Shown piece after piece: positions 27,381 through 35,606 of a stretch of DNA of 64,000 nt; position 1 is the first letter of the stretch, and each line of letters opens with the position of its first letter. The stretch lies in NCBI GenBank assembly GCA_031261085.1, contig JAISKB010000012.1:1-64000 (forward strand). The letters are read 5' to 3'. Position numbers and translations under genes: made by a program. This DNA comes from Christensenellaceae bacterium (lineage in GTDB: Bacteria; Bacillota; Clostridia; Christensenellales; CAG-138). Under the pieces are notes generated by a model. That model was given only the letters and a program-made list of their open reading frames with translations. It made no database searches and was not told the DNA's origin.

Positions 27381-27520
27381 CATTTACATCAAAAATACTT
27401 GCATTTACAACAAATGTGAAGTAAAATACAAACGGGATATAAAATTATGAAAGTAACAAAAAATAACGAAAAGTAACTTTTATGGAATAGATGCGGCTGC
27501 GGTATAAATATGATTATAAT
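27381..27520 (+). promoter_or_regulatory. Regulatory region of surface protein 3 with phased AGTAA repeats
   Basis: AGTAA(C) occurs at 27420, 27452 and 27472, with a variant AATAAC at 27462, again on a 10-bp period for the last three. TATAAT is at 27515-27520. The last repeat is 43 bp before the -10, against 54 bp in copy 1, a difference of about one helical turn. The flanking sequence is largely identical to that of copy 1. Confidence 0.6.
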
Positions 27521-27549
27521 TTAAAGTTTTTTGGTGGAGGTATCAAATT

Positions 27550-28590
27550 ATGTACAAACAAAAAAGGCTGCTGGCCTGCGCCCTGCTGCTGGCAATATTG
27601 CTGGTATGCGCGTTCCCGATGACGGCGTTTGCGGCGGCATTTGTAGGCGCTGAGCAAACCGTGAACGGCGTGCCGGAAATTAAACTTACCATGGTTCAGA
27701 ACAGCAATGTGAACGCTGCGGGCGGCCCGCTCCTGTGGGAGTATGGCAATAAAGCCCTCGATTTGGAATTCACGCTCAATTTCAGTGATATTGCCCCCGT
27801 TGTGCAGGGCGTTGCGAATGCTACAATACCCCTAACGCCTGATTTCTCGGCACATCCCTCCTATAGCCTGCTAACGAACTCGATAAGCGGGTTCAGCGGC
27901 GTCGCCCTCATATCGGGCACGTTTACCGCTACGGTAACGCTGAGTTCCAACCTTACCGTAAACCAAAGCGTCCTCGATTTGACAACATTACCGCCGGGAG
28001 ACCCTGGGTTGCAGGCCTTGCTTACCAGCCAAGATTTGAGGGATGTTTTTCAGGTGGAGAGCATAAGCGTTGTTACCACCGGCAACCCAACGATTACCGG
28101 CGTGGCCAGCCTTAAACCGGGTGTAACGGGGAGTACCCTTAACAACGCAAGCATATTGGGGCCGCTGACGGCGATGACCTTCAGCTTGCCCAATGCGCTC
28201 ACTGTGAAACCCGCTATGTATAATTCCGCACCGCTGGTGAACAATGCGGTTAAGGTTGATTCGAGCGCCGAATGGGGTATGAGTGTCCCGGGGAACCTTG
28301 CTCCTACTGTGGAAAATCTACTCTTCTATACATTCGGCGTTCCCCGCCCTTTAGATAATGCTCCGTTTGTAGCGCTCCCCATGAAGATGGGGGTGGGCGA
28401 AAAGGAACTGTACTTGGGCGTAAGAAACGACGACGATGATGATGACGACGATTGGACGCCTCCCACGCCCCTGCCCTATCTGCCCCCCAAGACCGGCGGC
28501 AGCGCCAACGCGGCTTGGCTGCTTTATATAGCGGGCGGCGTTGCCATGGTATTGGCTTGCACGGCGCTTCGCAAAAAGCAGGGGAATTAA
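27550..28590 (+). CDS. Surface protein paralogue with poly-Asp linker and PPKTG sorting signal
   Basis: The 346-residue protein has nearly the same signal peptide and C-terminal anchor ('LPPKTGGSAN', hydrophobic helix, 'RKKQGN') as the preceding gene. The body (30-290) keeps the marks 'VALISGTFTATVTL', 'TITGVASLKPGVTGS' and 'LPNALTV' but differs elsewhere. The MucBP-like repeat is missing; a DDDDDDDD run (about residue 300) joins the body directly to the anchor. The function is unknown; it is most simply a variant surface adhesin or ligand. GGTGGAGGT is the ribosome binding site. Confidence 0.83.
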   Translation: MYKQKRLLACALLLAILLVCAFPMTAFAAAFVGAEQTVNGVPEIKLTMVQNSNVNAAGGPLLWEYGNKALDLEFTLNFSDIAPVVQGVANATIPLTPDFSAHPSYSLLTNSISGFSGVALISGTFTATVTLSSNLTVNQSVLDLTTLPPGDPGLQALLTSQDLRDVFQVESISVVTTGNPTITGVASLKPGVTGSTLNNASILGPLTAMTFSLPNALTVKPAMYNSAPLVNNAVKVDSSAEWGMSVPGNLAPTVENLLFYTFGVPRPLDNAPFVALPMKMGVGEKELYLGVRNDDDDDDDDWTPPTPLPYLPPKTGGSANAAWLLYIAGGVAMVLACTALRKKQGN

Positions 28591-28624
28591 CACCAACTGG
28601 ATATAGCACGGTAAAGCGCGTTGT

Positions 28625-28649
28625 AAAAGCCCGCCTTGGCGGGCTTTTT
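28625..28649 (+). terminator. Terminator of surface protein 3
   Basis: AAAAGCCCGCC-tt-GGCGGGCTTTTT, near-identical to the terminator of the upstream paralogue. Confidence 0.87.
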
Positions 28650-28689
28650 GCGTGCGCATAAACGGCCAAAACGGCCATTTTTTCGGGCA

Positions 28690-28718
28690 TTGACATAAAG
28701 CGATAAAAAATATAGAAT
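28690..28718 (+). promoter_or_regulatory. Promoter of the ACP-like gene
   Basis: A perfect TTGACA is followed after 17 bp by TAGAAT. Transcription would start about 70 nt before the gene. Confidence 0.6.
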
Positions 28719-28794
28719 AGTGAAGTGATTTTTCTGCGATTTTTGCAGTATTATGAAAGGCGGGCATACTTTGCCGCCGGGAGGACTTATAAGC

Positions 28795-29016
28795 ATGGAT
28801 GATTTTTCGCGCTTGCGCGAGCTGGTGCACGACATCACGGGCGTGCCGACCGAGCTGATTACGCCGGAATCCACAGCGGAGCAGCTCAATATGGATATGC
28901 TGGATATCACCGAGCTGGTGATGGATATCGAAGAGGCGTTCGATGTGCTCATCGAGGATGATGTACACATTCAGGGCATGGGCGACCTGCTGGCGTGTAT
29001 AAAGGTACCGGCATAG
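28795..29016 (+). CDS. Acyl-carrier-protein-like protein lacking the phosphopantetheine serine
   Basis: A 73-residue acidic four-helix protein of ACP type. The usual helix-II motif DSL(D) reads 'NMDMLDITELVMDIEEAF', so the serine that carries 4'-phosphopantetheine is replaced by Met while the surrounding ACP consensus (LDxxELVMxxEExF) is kept. Such a protein cannot be a normal acyl carrier; it may be a binding or decoy module. The start is ATG 28795 with GGGAGG upstream. It is monocistronic, with its own promoter and terminator, and no fatty-acid or polyketide gene is next to it except an SDR 1.7 kb away. Confidence 0.8.
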   Translation: MDDFSRLRELVHDITGVPTELITPESTAEQLNMDMLDITELVMDIEEAFDVLIEDDVHIQGMGDLLACIKVPA

Positions 29017-29019
29017 GGT

Positions 29020-29048
29020 AAAAAAAGAGTGGCTTCGGCCACTTTTTT
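29020..29048 (+). terminator. Terminator of the ACP-like gene
   Basis: AAAAAAGAGTGGC-ttcg-GCCACTTTTTT, a tetraloop hairpin with A-run and T-run. It can act in both directions and also serves the convergent MFS gene. Confidence 0.88.
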
Positions 29049-29071
29049 GCGTTTTATGGAGGTGGTTTCGC

Positions 29072-30142
29072 TTAAGCCTGCGGCCCGCTTGGCGCGGTAA
29101 TGGCGGCGCAGCGCTCGCTGAACCAAAGCGCGCCCACCGCCAGCAGCACCAAAACCCAGGGCAGCGCGGCCAAGGAAAACCGCGCGGCAAGCAACCCTAC
29201 GCAGGACGGCAGCAGCATAACGCCCACGTTGGCGGTGGCCATCTGCAGGCCAATACCGGCGCGCGCATAGGGCTTGCCAAACCGTGCGGGCGTTTCGTGC
29301 AGCATGGCGGGGAAGAAGGGCGCCACCCCCAGGCCGGTGAGCAAAAAGCCCAGCATGCCCACCGCTGTGGGCAGCGGGAGCAGCAGCAATACGATACCAG
29401 CGGCCGCAACGCAGCATCCCAAGCGGATGATGCTTTGCCCGCGCAGCTTATTCGATACCAGCCCCGCAAGCATCCTGCCCACGGTGATCGCGCCAAAGTA
29501 CAGGGCGGCCCAAGCCGCCGCCGTTGCGGAATCCAGCCCCTTTTGCGTCACCAGGTAGCTGGCTATCCAGGTACCGGCGGAGCTTTCCAAGCCCGACATA
29601 CACCCGAGCGCCAGCATGGCGTGCTTTACGCCCGGCCTTTTTAGCGCTTGCCGGTTGGTGACGAGGGGCGCGGCGCTTTCCTCTTGCTGCGCGGCGCCGA
29701 GCGCGGCATGCGGGGCTGCCTGCCATAGGCGGCGGGAGAGTATCAGCGCCAGCACGACGCCGAGCTGCAGCAAAGCGACCGTACGGTAGCCCATGCGCCA
29801 TCCGCCCAAATAGGCTATGCAGGCCGACATGATGAAGGAGCTTAGCGAGGCGCCCAAGCCCCAAAAGCAATGGAGCCAGTTTAAATGCCGGGCCTTATAA
29901 TGCAGCGCCACATAGTTGCTCAAGGCCACGTCGATGGAGCCGCCGCCCAGCCCCAAGGGTATGGCGCACAGGCACACCAGCACCGGCGAGGCCGCAAATG
30001 ATATGCCCAGCAGCGCGAGGGCTGTCATGCCAAGGCTGGCTATTGTGACCCGCACCGTGTGGAACCTGCGCACCGCGCGGGTGCTCAACAGGCTGGCTAC
30101 CACCGTGCAGGCATAAATGATGAGCGATATGTTCCCCGCCAA
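29072..30142 (-). CDS. MFS transporter (FucP-like sugar permease type), N-terminus uncertain
   Basis: A 12-helix-type major facilitator with about ten helices in the listed ORF. The frame stays open upstream of the listed TTG and codes for a plausible first helix ('PPIFALLFVIYLTFAGYGLQDSLLG') back to about 30268, yet no ATG, GTG or TTG lies in that frame. ATGAAACG at 30276 is one base out of frame with the following AGGTACCCG, so a 1-bp deletion at codon 3 or an unusual start codon is likely. The substrate is unknown; this subfamily often carries sugars. It is convergent with the ACP-like gene. Confidence 0.75.
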   Translation of the reverse strand: MAGNISLIIYACTVVASLLSTRAVRRFHTVRVTIASLGMTALALLGISFAASPVLVCLCAIPLGLGGGSIDVALSNYVALHYKARHLNWLHCFWGLGASLSSFIMSACIAYLGGWRMGYRTVALLQLGVVLALILSRRLWQAAPHAALGAAQQEESAAPLVTNRQALKRPGVKHAMLALGCMSGLESSAGTWIASYLVTQKGLDSATAAAWAALYFGAITVGRMLAGLVSNKLRGQSIIRLGCCVAAAGIVLLLLPLPTAVGMLGFLLTGLGVAPFFPAMLHETPARFGKPYARAGIGLQMATANVGVMLLPSCVGLLAARFSLAALPWVLVLLAVGALWFSERCAAITAPSGPQA

Positions 30143-30394
30143 GGTTAAAGGCGCGTGTATGTCGGCGTGCAGCAGCGGCCACGCCGTGCCCAGCAGAGAA
30201 TCCTGCAGGCCATAGCCGGCAAACGTCAGGTAGATAACGAACAGCAGTGCGAAAATGGGCGGGTACCTCGTTTCATATATTTCATAAATGCAAAGCGGGT
30301 ATTTTTGGGGTGGAACTCTAGCCGTCAGTATATTCTTTTTTTGTGGGGTTTCATTTTAATTTTGTCCATCCCTTAGGCATCACTCCGAGGGAAC

Positions 30395-30716
30395 TTTTGG
30401 GAGAACGTTTTCGCGGGGAGCCCGCTCCCCGCACCCCGGCTGGGGACGGGGCGCCGTCCAAAGAAACCCTTCGCATGGAGGGAATAAGTGTTTGAGGGAG
30501 CCGCTTCTCTTGCTTTGCAGGTGGAATTCATTCCACATCATCTCGAAAAAATGCAAACGGCTTGTGTCTCCAATGGGGGTGCGGGGGCAAAGCCCCCGCA
30601 AGCAGAATTCCTTAATTCTCTTCCCCCTCCTTGGGGAGGGGGTTAGGGGGTGGGGTAAGACTTATACCGTTAAGTTAAAAAGCAAAACGTGGGGGGTGCG
30701 GGGGCTTACCCCCGCA
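30395..30716. repeat. Composite of dispersed GC-rich palindromic elements
   Basis: Three hairpins of the family occur: GCGGGGAG-ccc-CTCCCCGC, GCGGGGGC-aaa-GCCCCCGC and GCGGGGGC-tta-CCCCCGC. So does the terminal block CTCCTTGGGGAGGGGGTTAGGGGGTGGGGT seen at 4.5 and 24.3 kb. It fills most of the gene-free gap between the MFS and SDR genes. Confidence 0.7.
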
Positions 30717-30722
30717 AAAAAT

Positions 30723-31457
30723 CTACCCAATAAACCCGCCGTCCACGCGCAGCGTTTGCCCGGTAATAAAGCCCGCCTTTTCACCGGCGAGGAACACCAT
30801 GGCCTCGGCCACCTCTTCGGGCCGGCCAATGCGGCATAGCGCGGTACGTTCGGCCAAATCGGCAAGCTCGGCGGGGCTTAGGGCGGCGTTCATATCGGTT
30901 TGGATCACGCCGGGCGCCACGCAGTTCACGCGGATGCCGCTGGGCCCAAGCTCCTGCGCTAGCGCCTGGGTCATGCCGATGAGCGCGGCCTTGGACGCCG
31001 AATAGGCCACCTCGCAGCTGGAGCCGTTCAGGCCCCATATCGAGGCTGTGTTTACGATGGAGCCCCGCTTGCGCGAAAGCATAGCGGGCAGCACGGCGGC
31101 GGACATATTGCGCGCCCCCAGCAAGTTTACATCCAGCAGCCGCTGCCAGTCGGCGGGCGCGGTTTGGTCAAACAAGCCCACATAGGATATGCCGGCGTTG
31201 TTGATAAGCGCGTCCAGCGGGCCATATGCATCCTGCAGGGCCTCTACCATGGCGGCGCAGTCGGCCGGGTTTGCGACATCCCCCTCCAGCGCGGTGGCAA
31301 AGCCGCCAAAGTCCTCTATGGCCTCCACCACCTCATAGGCGGCATCGCGGTTGGTATGGTAGTTGACGCCCACGCGCCAGGCGGCGCGGGCAAACGCAAA
31401 CGCGGCCGCGCGGCCTATGCCGCGCGACGCGCCTGTAATGAGTACATTTTGGGGCAT
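30723..31457 (-). CDS. Short-chain dehydrogenase/reductase, FabG-like
   Basis: A 244-residue classical SDR with 'ITGASRGIGRAAA' (NAD(P) binding), 'LINNAGIS' and the catalytic 'YSASKAA' after a Ser in 'NTASIWG', ending 'GQTLRVDGGFIG'. The closest named relatives are 3-oxoacyl-ACP reductases, but SDRs of this type reduce many substrates. ATG 31457 is chosen; the track ORF begins 73 codons upstream inside the neighbour. It is downstream of the Tim44-like gene by 20 bp, so probably co-transcribed with it. Confidence 0.9.
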   Translation of the reverse strand: MPQNVLITGASRGIGRAAAFAFARAAWRVGVNYHTNRDAAYEVVEAIEDFGGFATALEGDVANPADCAAMVEALQDAYGPLDALINNAGISYVGLFDQTAPADWQRLLDVNLLGARNMSAAVLPAMLSRKRGSIVNTASIWGLNGSSCEVAYSASKAALIGMTQALAQELGPSGIRVNCVAPGVIQTDMNAALSPAELADLAERTALCRIGRPEEVAEAMVFLAGEKAGFITGQTLRVDGGFIG

Positions 31458-31477
31458 AGCCGTTTTACCTCGCTGCT

Positions 31478-32464
31478 TTAGTTGGCCTGTCGCTGCGATA
31501 TCCCCTTTATGGCGAATATCGCCCAGTCGTGCTCGGCCAGTGTTACGATGGCATCGCAATAGGGGCACTTGGCGCTGTGGTTGATGGAGAGCGGCGCGCC
31601 GCAGGAGGGGCAATGCACGCTGGTCATCTCGCTGGCCGCGCCCGTCACCTGGCCGGTCGGCCGCGCCATATCCCACTCATACTCCATAAACAGCTCGCGG
31701 CTGCGGTTGCCCGCCACCACCGCGCCGGTGTTGTCATCCAGCGTATAATCCACAATGCGGGTGCGCAGCGCCGCCACGATATGGTCGCTGTCCCCGCTGC
31801 GGTACCAGCCCCGCAGCAGCACGCTCAGCACCGAGATGCGCTCCACATAGTTGGTGCGGTTGGTGCGCGCGAAGTCGGATAGCTGGCGCTCCATCTGCGC
31901 ATAAAACGCATCCGTCAAATAGGGGCGGAGCGGATCGAGATCCTTGGCCTGCCAGGCGTTTTGCATCTGCACATACAGGTTGCCCAGCTTTTCCTGCAGG
32001 GCGGATGCGTTAAAGCCGGCGTCCTCCGCGGCATAGCTGTCCATGGGCTGCAGGGCGGATGCCGCGGTTAGCTGCCCGCCCGGCATCACCGGGTTATTCT
32101 TGCCCCGCCTGGAGATAAACACTATGATTAGCACCACGATGATGACCGGCACCACGAAGGAAGCGAAAGAACCGCCGGAGCTTTGCCCGGAGGGCGTCGC
32201 AACCCACCCGCTATCGCCGCCGGCCGTGCTGCCGCCTATAAAGCCTCCGCTGCCGCCGCTACCCCAGCTGTCGTCGTCATCCCAGCTGCTGCCGCTATCC
32301 CAGCTGTTGCCACTATCCCAACTGCTGCCGGAGTCCCAGCCCGAGCTTGAGCCATAATCGCTGTCGCCAGAAAAGCTGCCAAAGTCCGCCTGCGCCAACA
32401 AGGGGCACAGCAATACCGCGCAAAGCAGCAACGCGGCCAGCAGGAGCGAGGAGGATTTTTTCAT
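31478..32464 (-). CDS. Tim44-like domain membrane protein with C-terminal zinc ribbon
   Basis: The 328-residue protein has a signal peptide (1-26), a Ser/Gly/Trp/Asp low-complexity stretch with repeated WDSG(S/N)SWDSG (about 36-75), a membrane helix (about 103-120), a Tim44-like domain (about 150-270, 'LYVQMQNAWQAKDLDPLRPYLTDAFY') and a CPSC...CPYC zinc ribbon (about 285-305). In bacteria such proteins are membrane-associated with unknown function. The SDR gene follows. The start at ATG 32464 has a GGAAT-type weak ribosome binding site. Confidence 0.82.
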   Translation of the reverse strand: MKKSSSLLLAALLLCAVLLCPLLAQADFGSFSGDSDYGSSSGWDSGSSWDSGNSWDSGSSWDDDDSWGSGGSGGFIGGSTAGGDSGWVATPSGQSSGGSFASFVVPVIIVVLIIVFISRRGKNNPVMPGGQLTAASALQPMDSYAAEDAGFNASALQEKLGNLYVQMQNAWQAKDLDPLRPYLTDAFYAQMERQLSDFARTNRTNYVERISVLSVLLRGWYRSGDSDHIVAALRTRIVDYTLDDNTGAVVAGNRSRELFMEYEWDMARPTGQVTGAASEMTSVHCPSCGAPLSINHSAKCPYCDAIVTLAEHDWAIFAIKGISQRQAN

Positions 32465-32717
32465 CGTGCAAAATTCCTTTCAAACCACAGCGGTATCATA
32501 ATCTTACTATAATATACATCATACCCGCCGCCAATGAAAGATGCGCCGCGCAATTCGTGGCGGAAGAAACATATATTTACAATTGCCGCGCACGGGCGGG
32601 TTTGCATTTAAAAGCAAAAAATCCCCCATCCTTGGCAAGGCGGGGGGAAGGAAGGCAAGCCTCAGCCCTCTATTTCTTTTTGCGCCTTTTTTGGCAGCCC
32701 GCGCAAAATCAAAATTT

Positions 32718-33692
32718 TTATAGGGAGGCTTGCAGTGCCGCGGGCGCGCTTTCGGCCTGCGCGGCCGGCCGCTTCGCCCTCCCGTGGCGTCCCGGGCGCG
32801 CCTTTGCAAAGGCGGCGCGCGCCGCGTCATCGGCCGGGCACAGTGCGCGGCATATGCGGTAGCCCTCGGCGGCGTTCTTTTTCACGCGGATGCGCACCAT
32901 ATATTCGCCGTGCTCCTCACACGAAGCCATGGCCATCTTGCGGTCGCCGCTGAAGGATAGCCATTTGCCGCAGGTCAGCTCCGCGCCGCATTCCGGGCAA
33001 TAAAACTGCCTTGCCGCCATATCGCAAAACGCCTGCGCGCGGGAGGCGAACCCCCGCACGGTTTCGGCGTTGGCCAGCCGCGCCCGCTTGGCCTGGCGCT
33101 TGCGGGGCTCGCGTTTGGGCGGCTCCTGATATTCGGCAAGGCCGCGGGGCATATCCAGTGCGGCGCAAATGCAGGCGGTGCTCTCGGCATCGCTCAGGGC
33201 ATCGTGCGCGCGGCCCACAAAGGGCAGGGCCAGTTTTTCCATAGCGGTGGCCAGCGCCCACTGCCTGTTTTCCTGCGCGATTTGGGCGTCGAACACGCGC
33301 TGCAGGTCATATACGGGGGGTAAAAACGCGGTATCCATGCCGTGCAGCACAAGGTTTTCCCGCAATATGGGCATATCGTCCCGTCCCCAGGTGATAAAGC
33401 AATAATCCGCCCCACCGCACCAGTCGAAAAACCGCGCCATGGCCTCGGCAAACGGGAGGCCCTCTTTAAGGCGCGCGTTGCTCAGGCCGGTCAGCCGCTT
33501 TACCAGGCTGTTCATGCGCACATAATGCACCGGCCGTATAAAAACTTCAAACGAATCGAGCGCCGCAAAGCTTTCATCCAGCATAACCGCGCCCAGCTGC
33601 ACGATTTCGCCATGCAAAAACAAGGGCGCTTTGATGATCTTTTCCTTTGTGACGGCTTGGTTCCACTCCATATCGAATACAACATATCGCAT
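32718..33692 (-). CDS. DEDDh 3'-5' exonuclease (ERI-1/RNase T-like) with C-terminal Cys motif
   Basis: The 324-residue protein has an N-terminal exonuclease domain with motif I 'VVFDMEWN' (DxE), motif II around 'FITWGRDDMPIL' and motif III 'GRAHDALSDAEST' (HxxxxD). All DEDDh residues appear present, in contrast to the exonuclease region of PolC in this window. Residues 230-290 hold 'YCPECGAEL' and a further Cys/His pair, suggesting a metal-binding module; the C-terminus is Lys/Arg/Ala-rich. The 253-bp gap to the Tim44-like gene shows no gene. The likely substrate is short single-stranded RNA or DNA. Confidence 0.85.
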   Translation of the reverse strand: MRYVVFDMEWNQAVTKEKIIKAPLFLHGEIVQLGAVMLDESFAALDSFEVFIRPVHYVRMNSLVKRLTGLSNARLKEGLPFAEAMARFFDWCGGADYCFITWGRDDMPILRENLVLHGMDTAFLPPVYDLQRVFDAQIAQENRQWALATAMEKLALPFVGRAHDALSDAESTACICAALDMPRGLAEYQEPPKREPRKRQAKRARLANAETVRGFASRAQAFCDMAARQFYCPECGAELTCGKWLSFSGDRKMAMASCEEHGEYMVRIRVKKNAAEGYRICRALCPADDAARAAFAKARPGRHGRAKRPAAQAESAPAALQASL

Positions 33693-33797
33693 GCATATAG
33701 TGTAACATACTTATATATATCAAAAAAGTAGCGCGGCGCAATTTTTCGCGATTGGGAAAATTTTTTAAACGAATGCTTCATTACTTTAATGCTTTAC

Positions 33798-33826
33798 TTG
33801 ACTAATGTGATGAAATCGGGTATACT
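33798..33826 (+). promoter_or_regulatory. Promoter of the histidine operon
   Basis: TTGACT and TATACT, each one base off consensus, are separated by 17 bp. The predicted start leaves only about 25 nt of leader before the hisZ ATG, too short for a T-box or leader-peptide attenuator. Confidence 0.8.
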
Positions 33827-33859
33827 GCATATAAAATGCGATTTGAGGAGAAGCGGCCA

Positions 33860-34984
33860 ATGGATATTCGTGATGTGACCGCGCCGGCGGAGCGGATAAC
33901 GATGCAGCTGTGCGCGTTGTATGCGCAGTATGGCTACCGCAAGTTCAAGCTGCGCAAGTTTGAGGAATACGACTTTTACGCCGAGTACCGCAGCTTTTTG
34001 CAGACGGAAAACATATTGATATTCCACGATTTAAGCGGCAAGCTTATGGCGCTCAAGCCCGACGTCACGCTATCCATCGTCAAAAACATACGGGATGATT
34101 CGCCTGCGCCGCAGCGCGTGTATTATAACGAGAACGTATACCGCGCATCGGGCGGCGTGCGCGCGTTTAAAGAGATGCCGCAGGTGGGGCTCGAATACAT
34201 CGGCGCGGTGGACCTGTATGCCATGGGCGAGGTGTTGCAAATGGCGGCGCGCAGCCTAAAGCTGATCGCGGCGGATTATATACTCGACATCTCCCATGTG
34301 GGCCTTGCGAGCGGCCTGCTGGGGGAAACCGGCCTGCCCGAGCACGCGCTGTCCGGCCTTTCGGCCTGCATCCGCGCAAAAAATGTGCACGGCATGCTCG
34401 AGCTGTGCGGTTCGTATGGTGTGGAAAAAGCGCTGCAGCAAAAGCTCGTGCGGCTGTGCTCGCTGTATGGCGCGTGCGGCGAGGTGCTGCCCGCGCTGCC
34501 CGAGCTGGATGTAAACGCCGCCACGCACGCAGCCATCGCGGAGCTTACGGCGGTGTGCGAGGTGCTGCGGCTGGCGGGGTGCGCCGGCAATGTGCGGCTG
34601 GACTTTTCCATGCTCAACGATTTAAGCTATTATAACGGCGTTATATTCCAGGGCTTTTTGCCCGGCATACCCAGCGCGGTGCTCTCGGGCGGGCGTTACG
34701 ACAGCCTGCTGGAGCGGTTGCACAAGCGCGGGGGCGCCATAGGCTTCGCGGTGTATATCGGCCTGCTGGAGCGTGTGGAAGAAGCGCCCGCGCCCTATGA
34801 TGTGGATACCCTGCTGCTCTACGACGAAACCGTGCCGCTAAGCGCGCTGCTCGAGGCGGTCAACACGCTTACCGAGGGCGGGCGCAGCATATCGGTGCAG
34901 AGCGCGCAGGATGGCGGCCTGCGCCCCGCGCAGACCCTGCGCATCACCAAGGAAGGGGGCGTTTGCCGTGCAGGATTGGCTTAA
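33860..34984 (+). CDS. hisZ: ATP phosphoribosyltransferase regulatory subunit
   Basis: HisZ is a catalytically inactive histidyl-tRNA-synthetase-like protein that activates the short HisG. The 374-residue protein has 'KPDVTLSIVKNI' and 'YYNENVYRA' of the class II synthetase-like core, and 'VLSGGRYDSLLERL'. The start is ATG 33860 behind GAGGAGAAG; the track Met 33836 would lie at the transcription start. Its 3' end overlaps hisG by 17 bp. Confidence 0.94.
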   Translation: MDIRDVTAPAERITMQLCALYAQYGYRKFKLRKFEEYDFYAEYRSFLQTENILIFHDLSGKLMALKPDVTLSIVKNIRDDSPAPQRVYYNENVYRASGGVRAFKEMPQVGLEYIGAVDLYAMGEVLQMAARSLKLIAADYILDISHVGLASGLLGETGLPEHALSGLSACIRAKNVHGMLELCGSYGVEKALQQKLVRLCSLYGACGEVLPALPELDVNAATHAAIAELTAVCEVLRLAGCAGNVRLDFSMLNDLSYYNGVIFQGFLPGIPSAVLSGGRYDSLLERLHKRGGAIGFAVYIGLLERVEEAPAPYDVDTLLLYDETVPLSALLEAVNTLTEGGRSISVQSAQDGGLRPAQTLRITKEGGVCRAGLA

Positions 34985-35606
34985 CATAGCCCTGCCCAAG
35001 GGCAGGCTGGGCGAGAAGGCGTATGGCCTGCTCGAAAGGCTGGGCTGCGGTTGCCCGCAAATGCTGGAAAACAACCGCAAGCTGATATTCGAAAATGAAG
35101 CCACCCATGTGCGCTGCTTTTGGGCAAAGCCCTCCGACGTGGCCATTTATGTGGAGCGCGGCGCGGCGGATATAGGCATCGTGGGCAAGGATATACTGCT
35201 CGAATATGAGCCGGATGTATATGAGCTGATGGACTTGGGCATAGGCAAATGCAGCATGATGGTGGCGGGGCTTGCGGGCACGCAGCTCACGGCCGATAAA
35301 ACGCTCAAGGTGGCCACCAAGTTCCCCAATATCGCCGCCCGCTATTTTGGCGGCCAAAGCCGGGAAATAGAGGTTATCAAGCTAAACGGCTCCATCGAGA
35401 TAGCCCCGCTGCTCAAGCTGTCGGACGTAATCGTCGACATTGTGGAAACCGGCGCCACCCTGCGCGAAAACAACCTAGAGGTGCTGGCGACCATACAGCC
35501 CATCAGCGCCCGGTTCATCGCCAACAAGGCGGGGTATAAGTTCCACTACGCGCAAATCGAGGCGCTGCTACAGGGCCTGCGCGCCATATTGGAGGAGAAG
35601 CTATGA
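34968..35606 (+). CDS. hisG: ATP phosphoribosyltransferase, short form
   Basis: First and regulated step of histidine synthesis: ATP plus PRPP to phosphoribosyl-ATP. The 212-residue protein is the HisZ-dependent short form, without the C-terminal ACT-like domain. It has 'IALPKGRLGEKAY' and the PRPP motif 'SDVIVDIVETGATLRENNL'. It starts at GTG 34968 with GGAAGGGGG upstream; the longer track ORF is rejected. It ends with ATGA overlap into hisD. Confidence 0.95.
   Translation: MQDWLNIALPKGRLGEKAYGLLERLGCGCPQMLENNRKLIFENEATHVRCFWAKPSDVAIYVERGAADIGIVGKDILLEYEPDVYELMDLGIGKCSMMVAGLAGTQLTADKTLKVATKFPNIAARYFGGQSREIEVIKLNGSIEIAPLLKLSDVIVDIVETGATLRENNLEVLATIQPISARFIANKAGYKFHYAQIEALLQGLRAILEEKL

Noticed and set aside
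33827-33859. T-box or leader-peptide attenuator for the his operon
   Set aside because: The predicted leader is only about 25-35 nt, with no terminator and no His-codon run.
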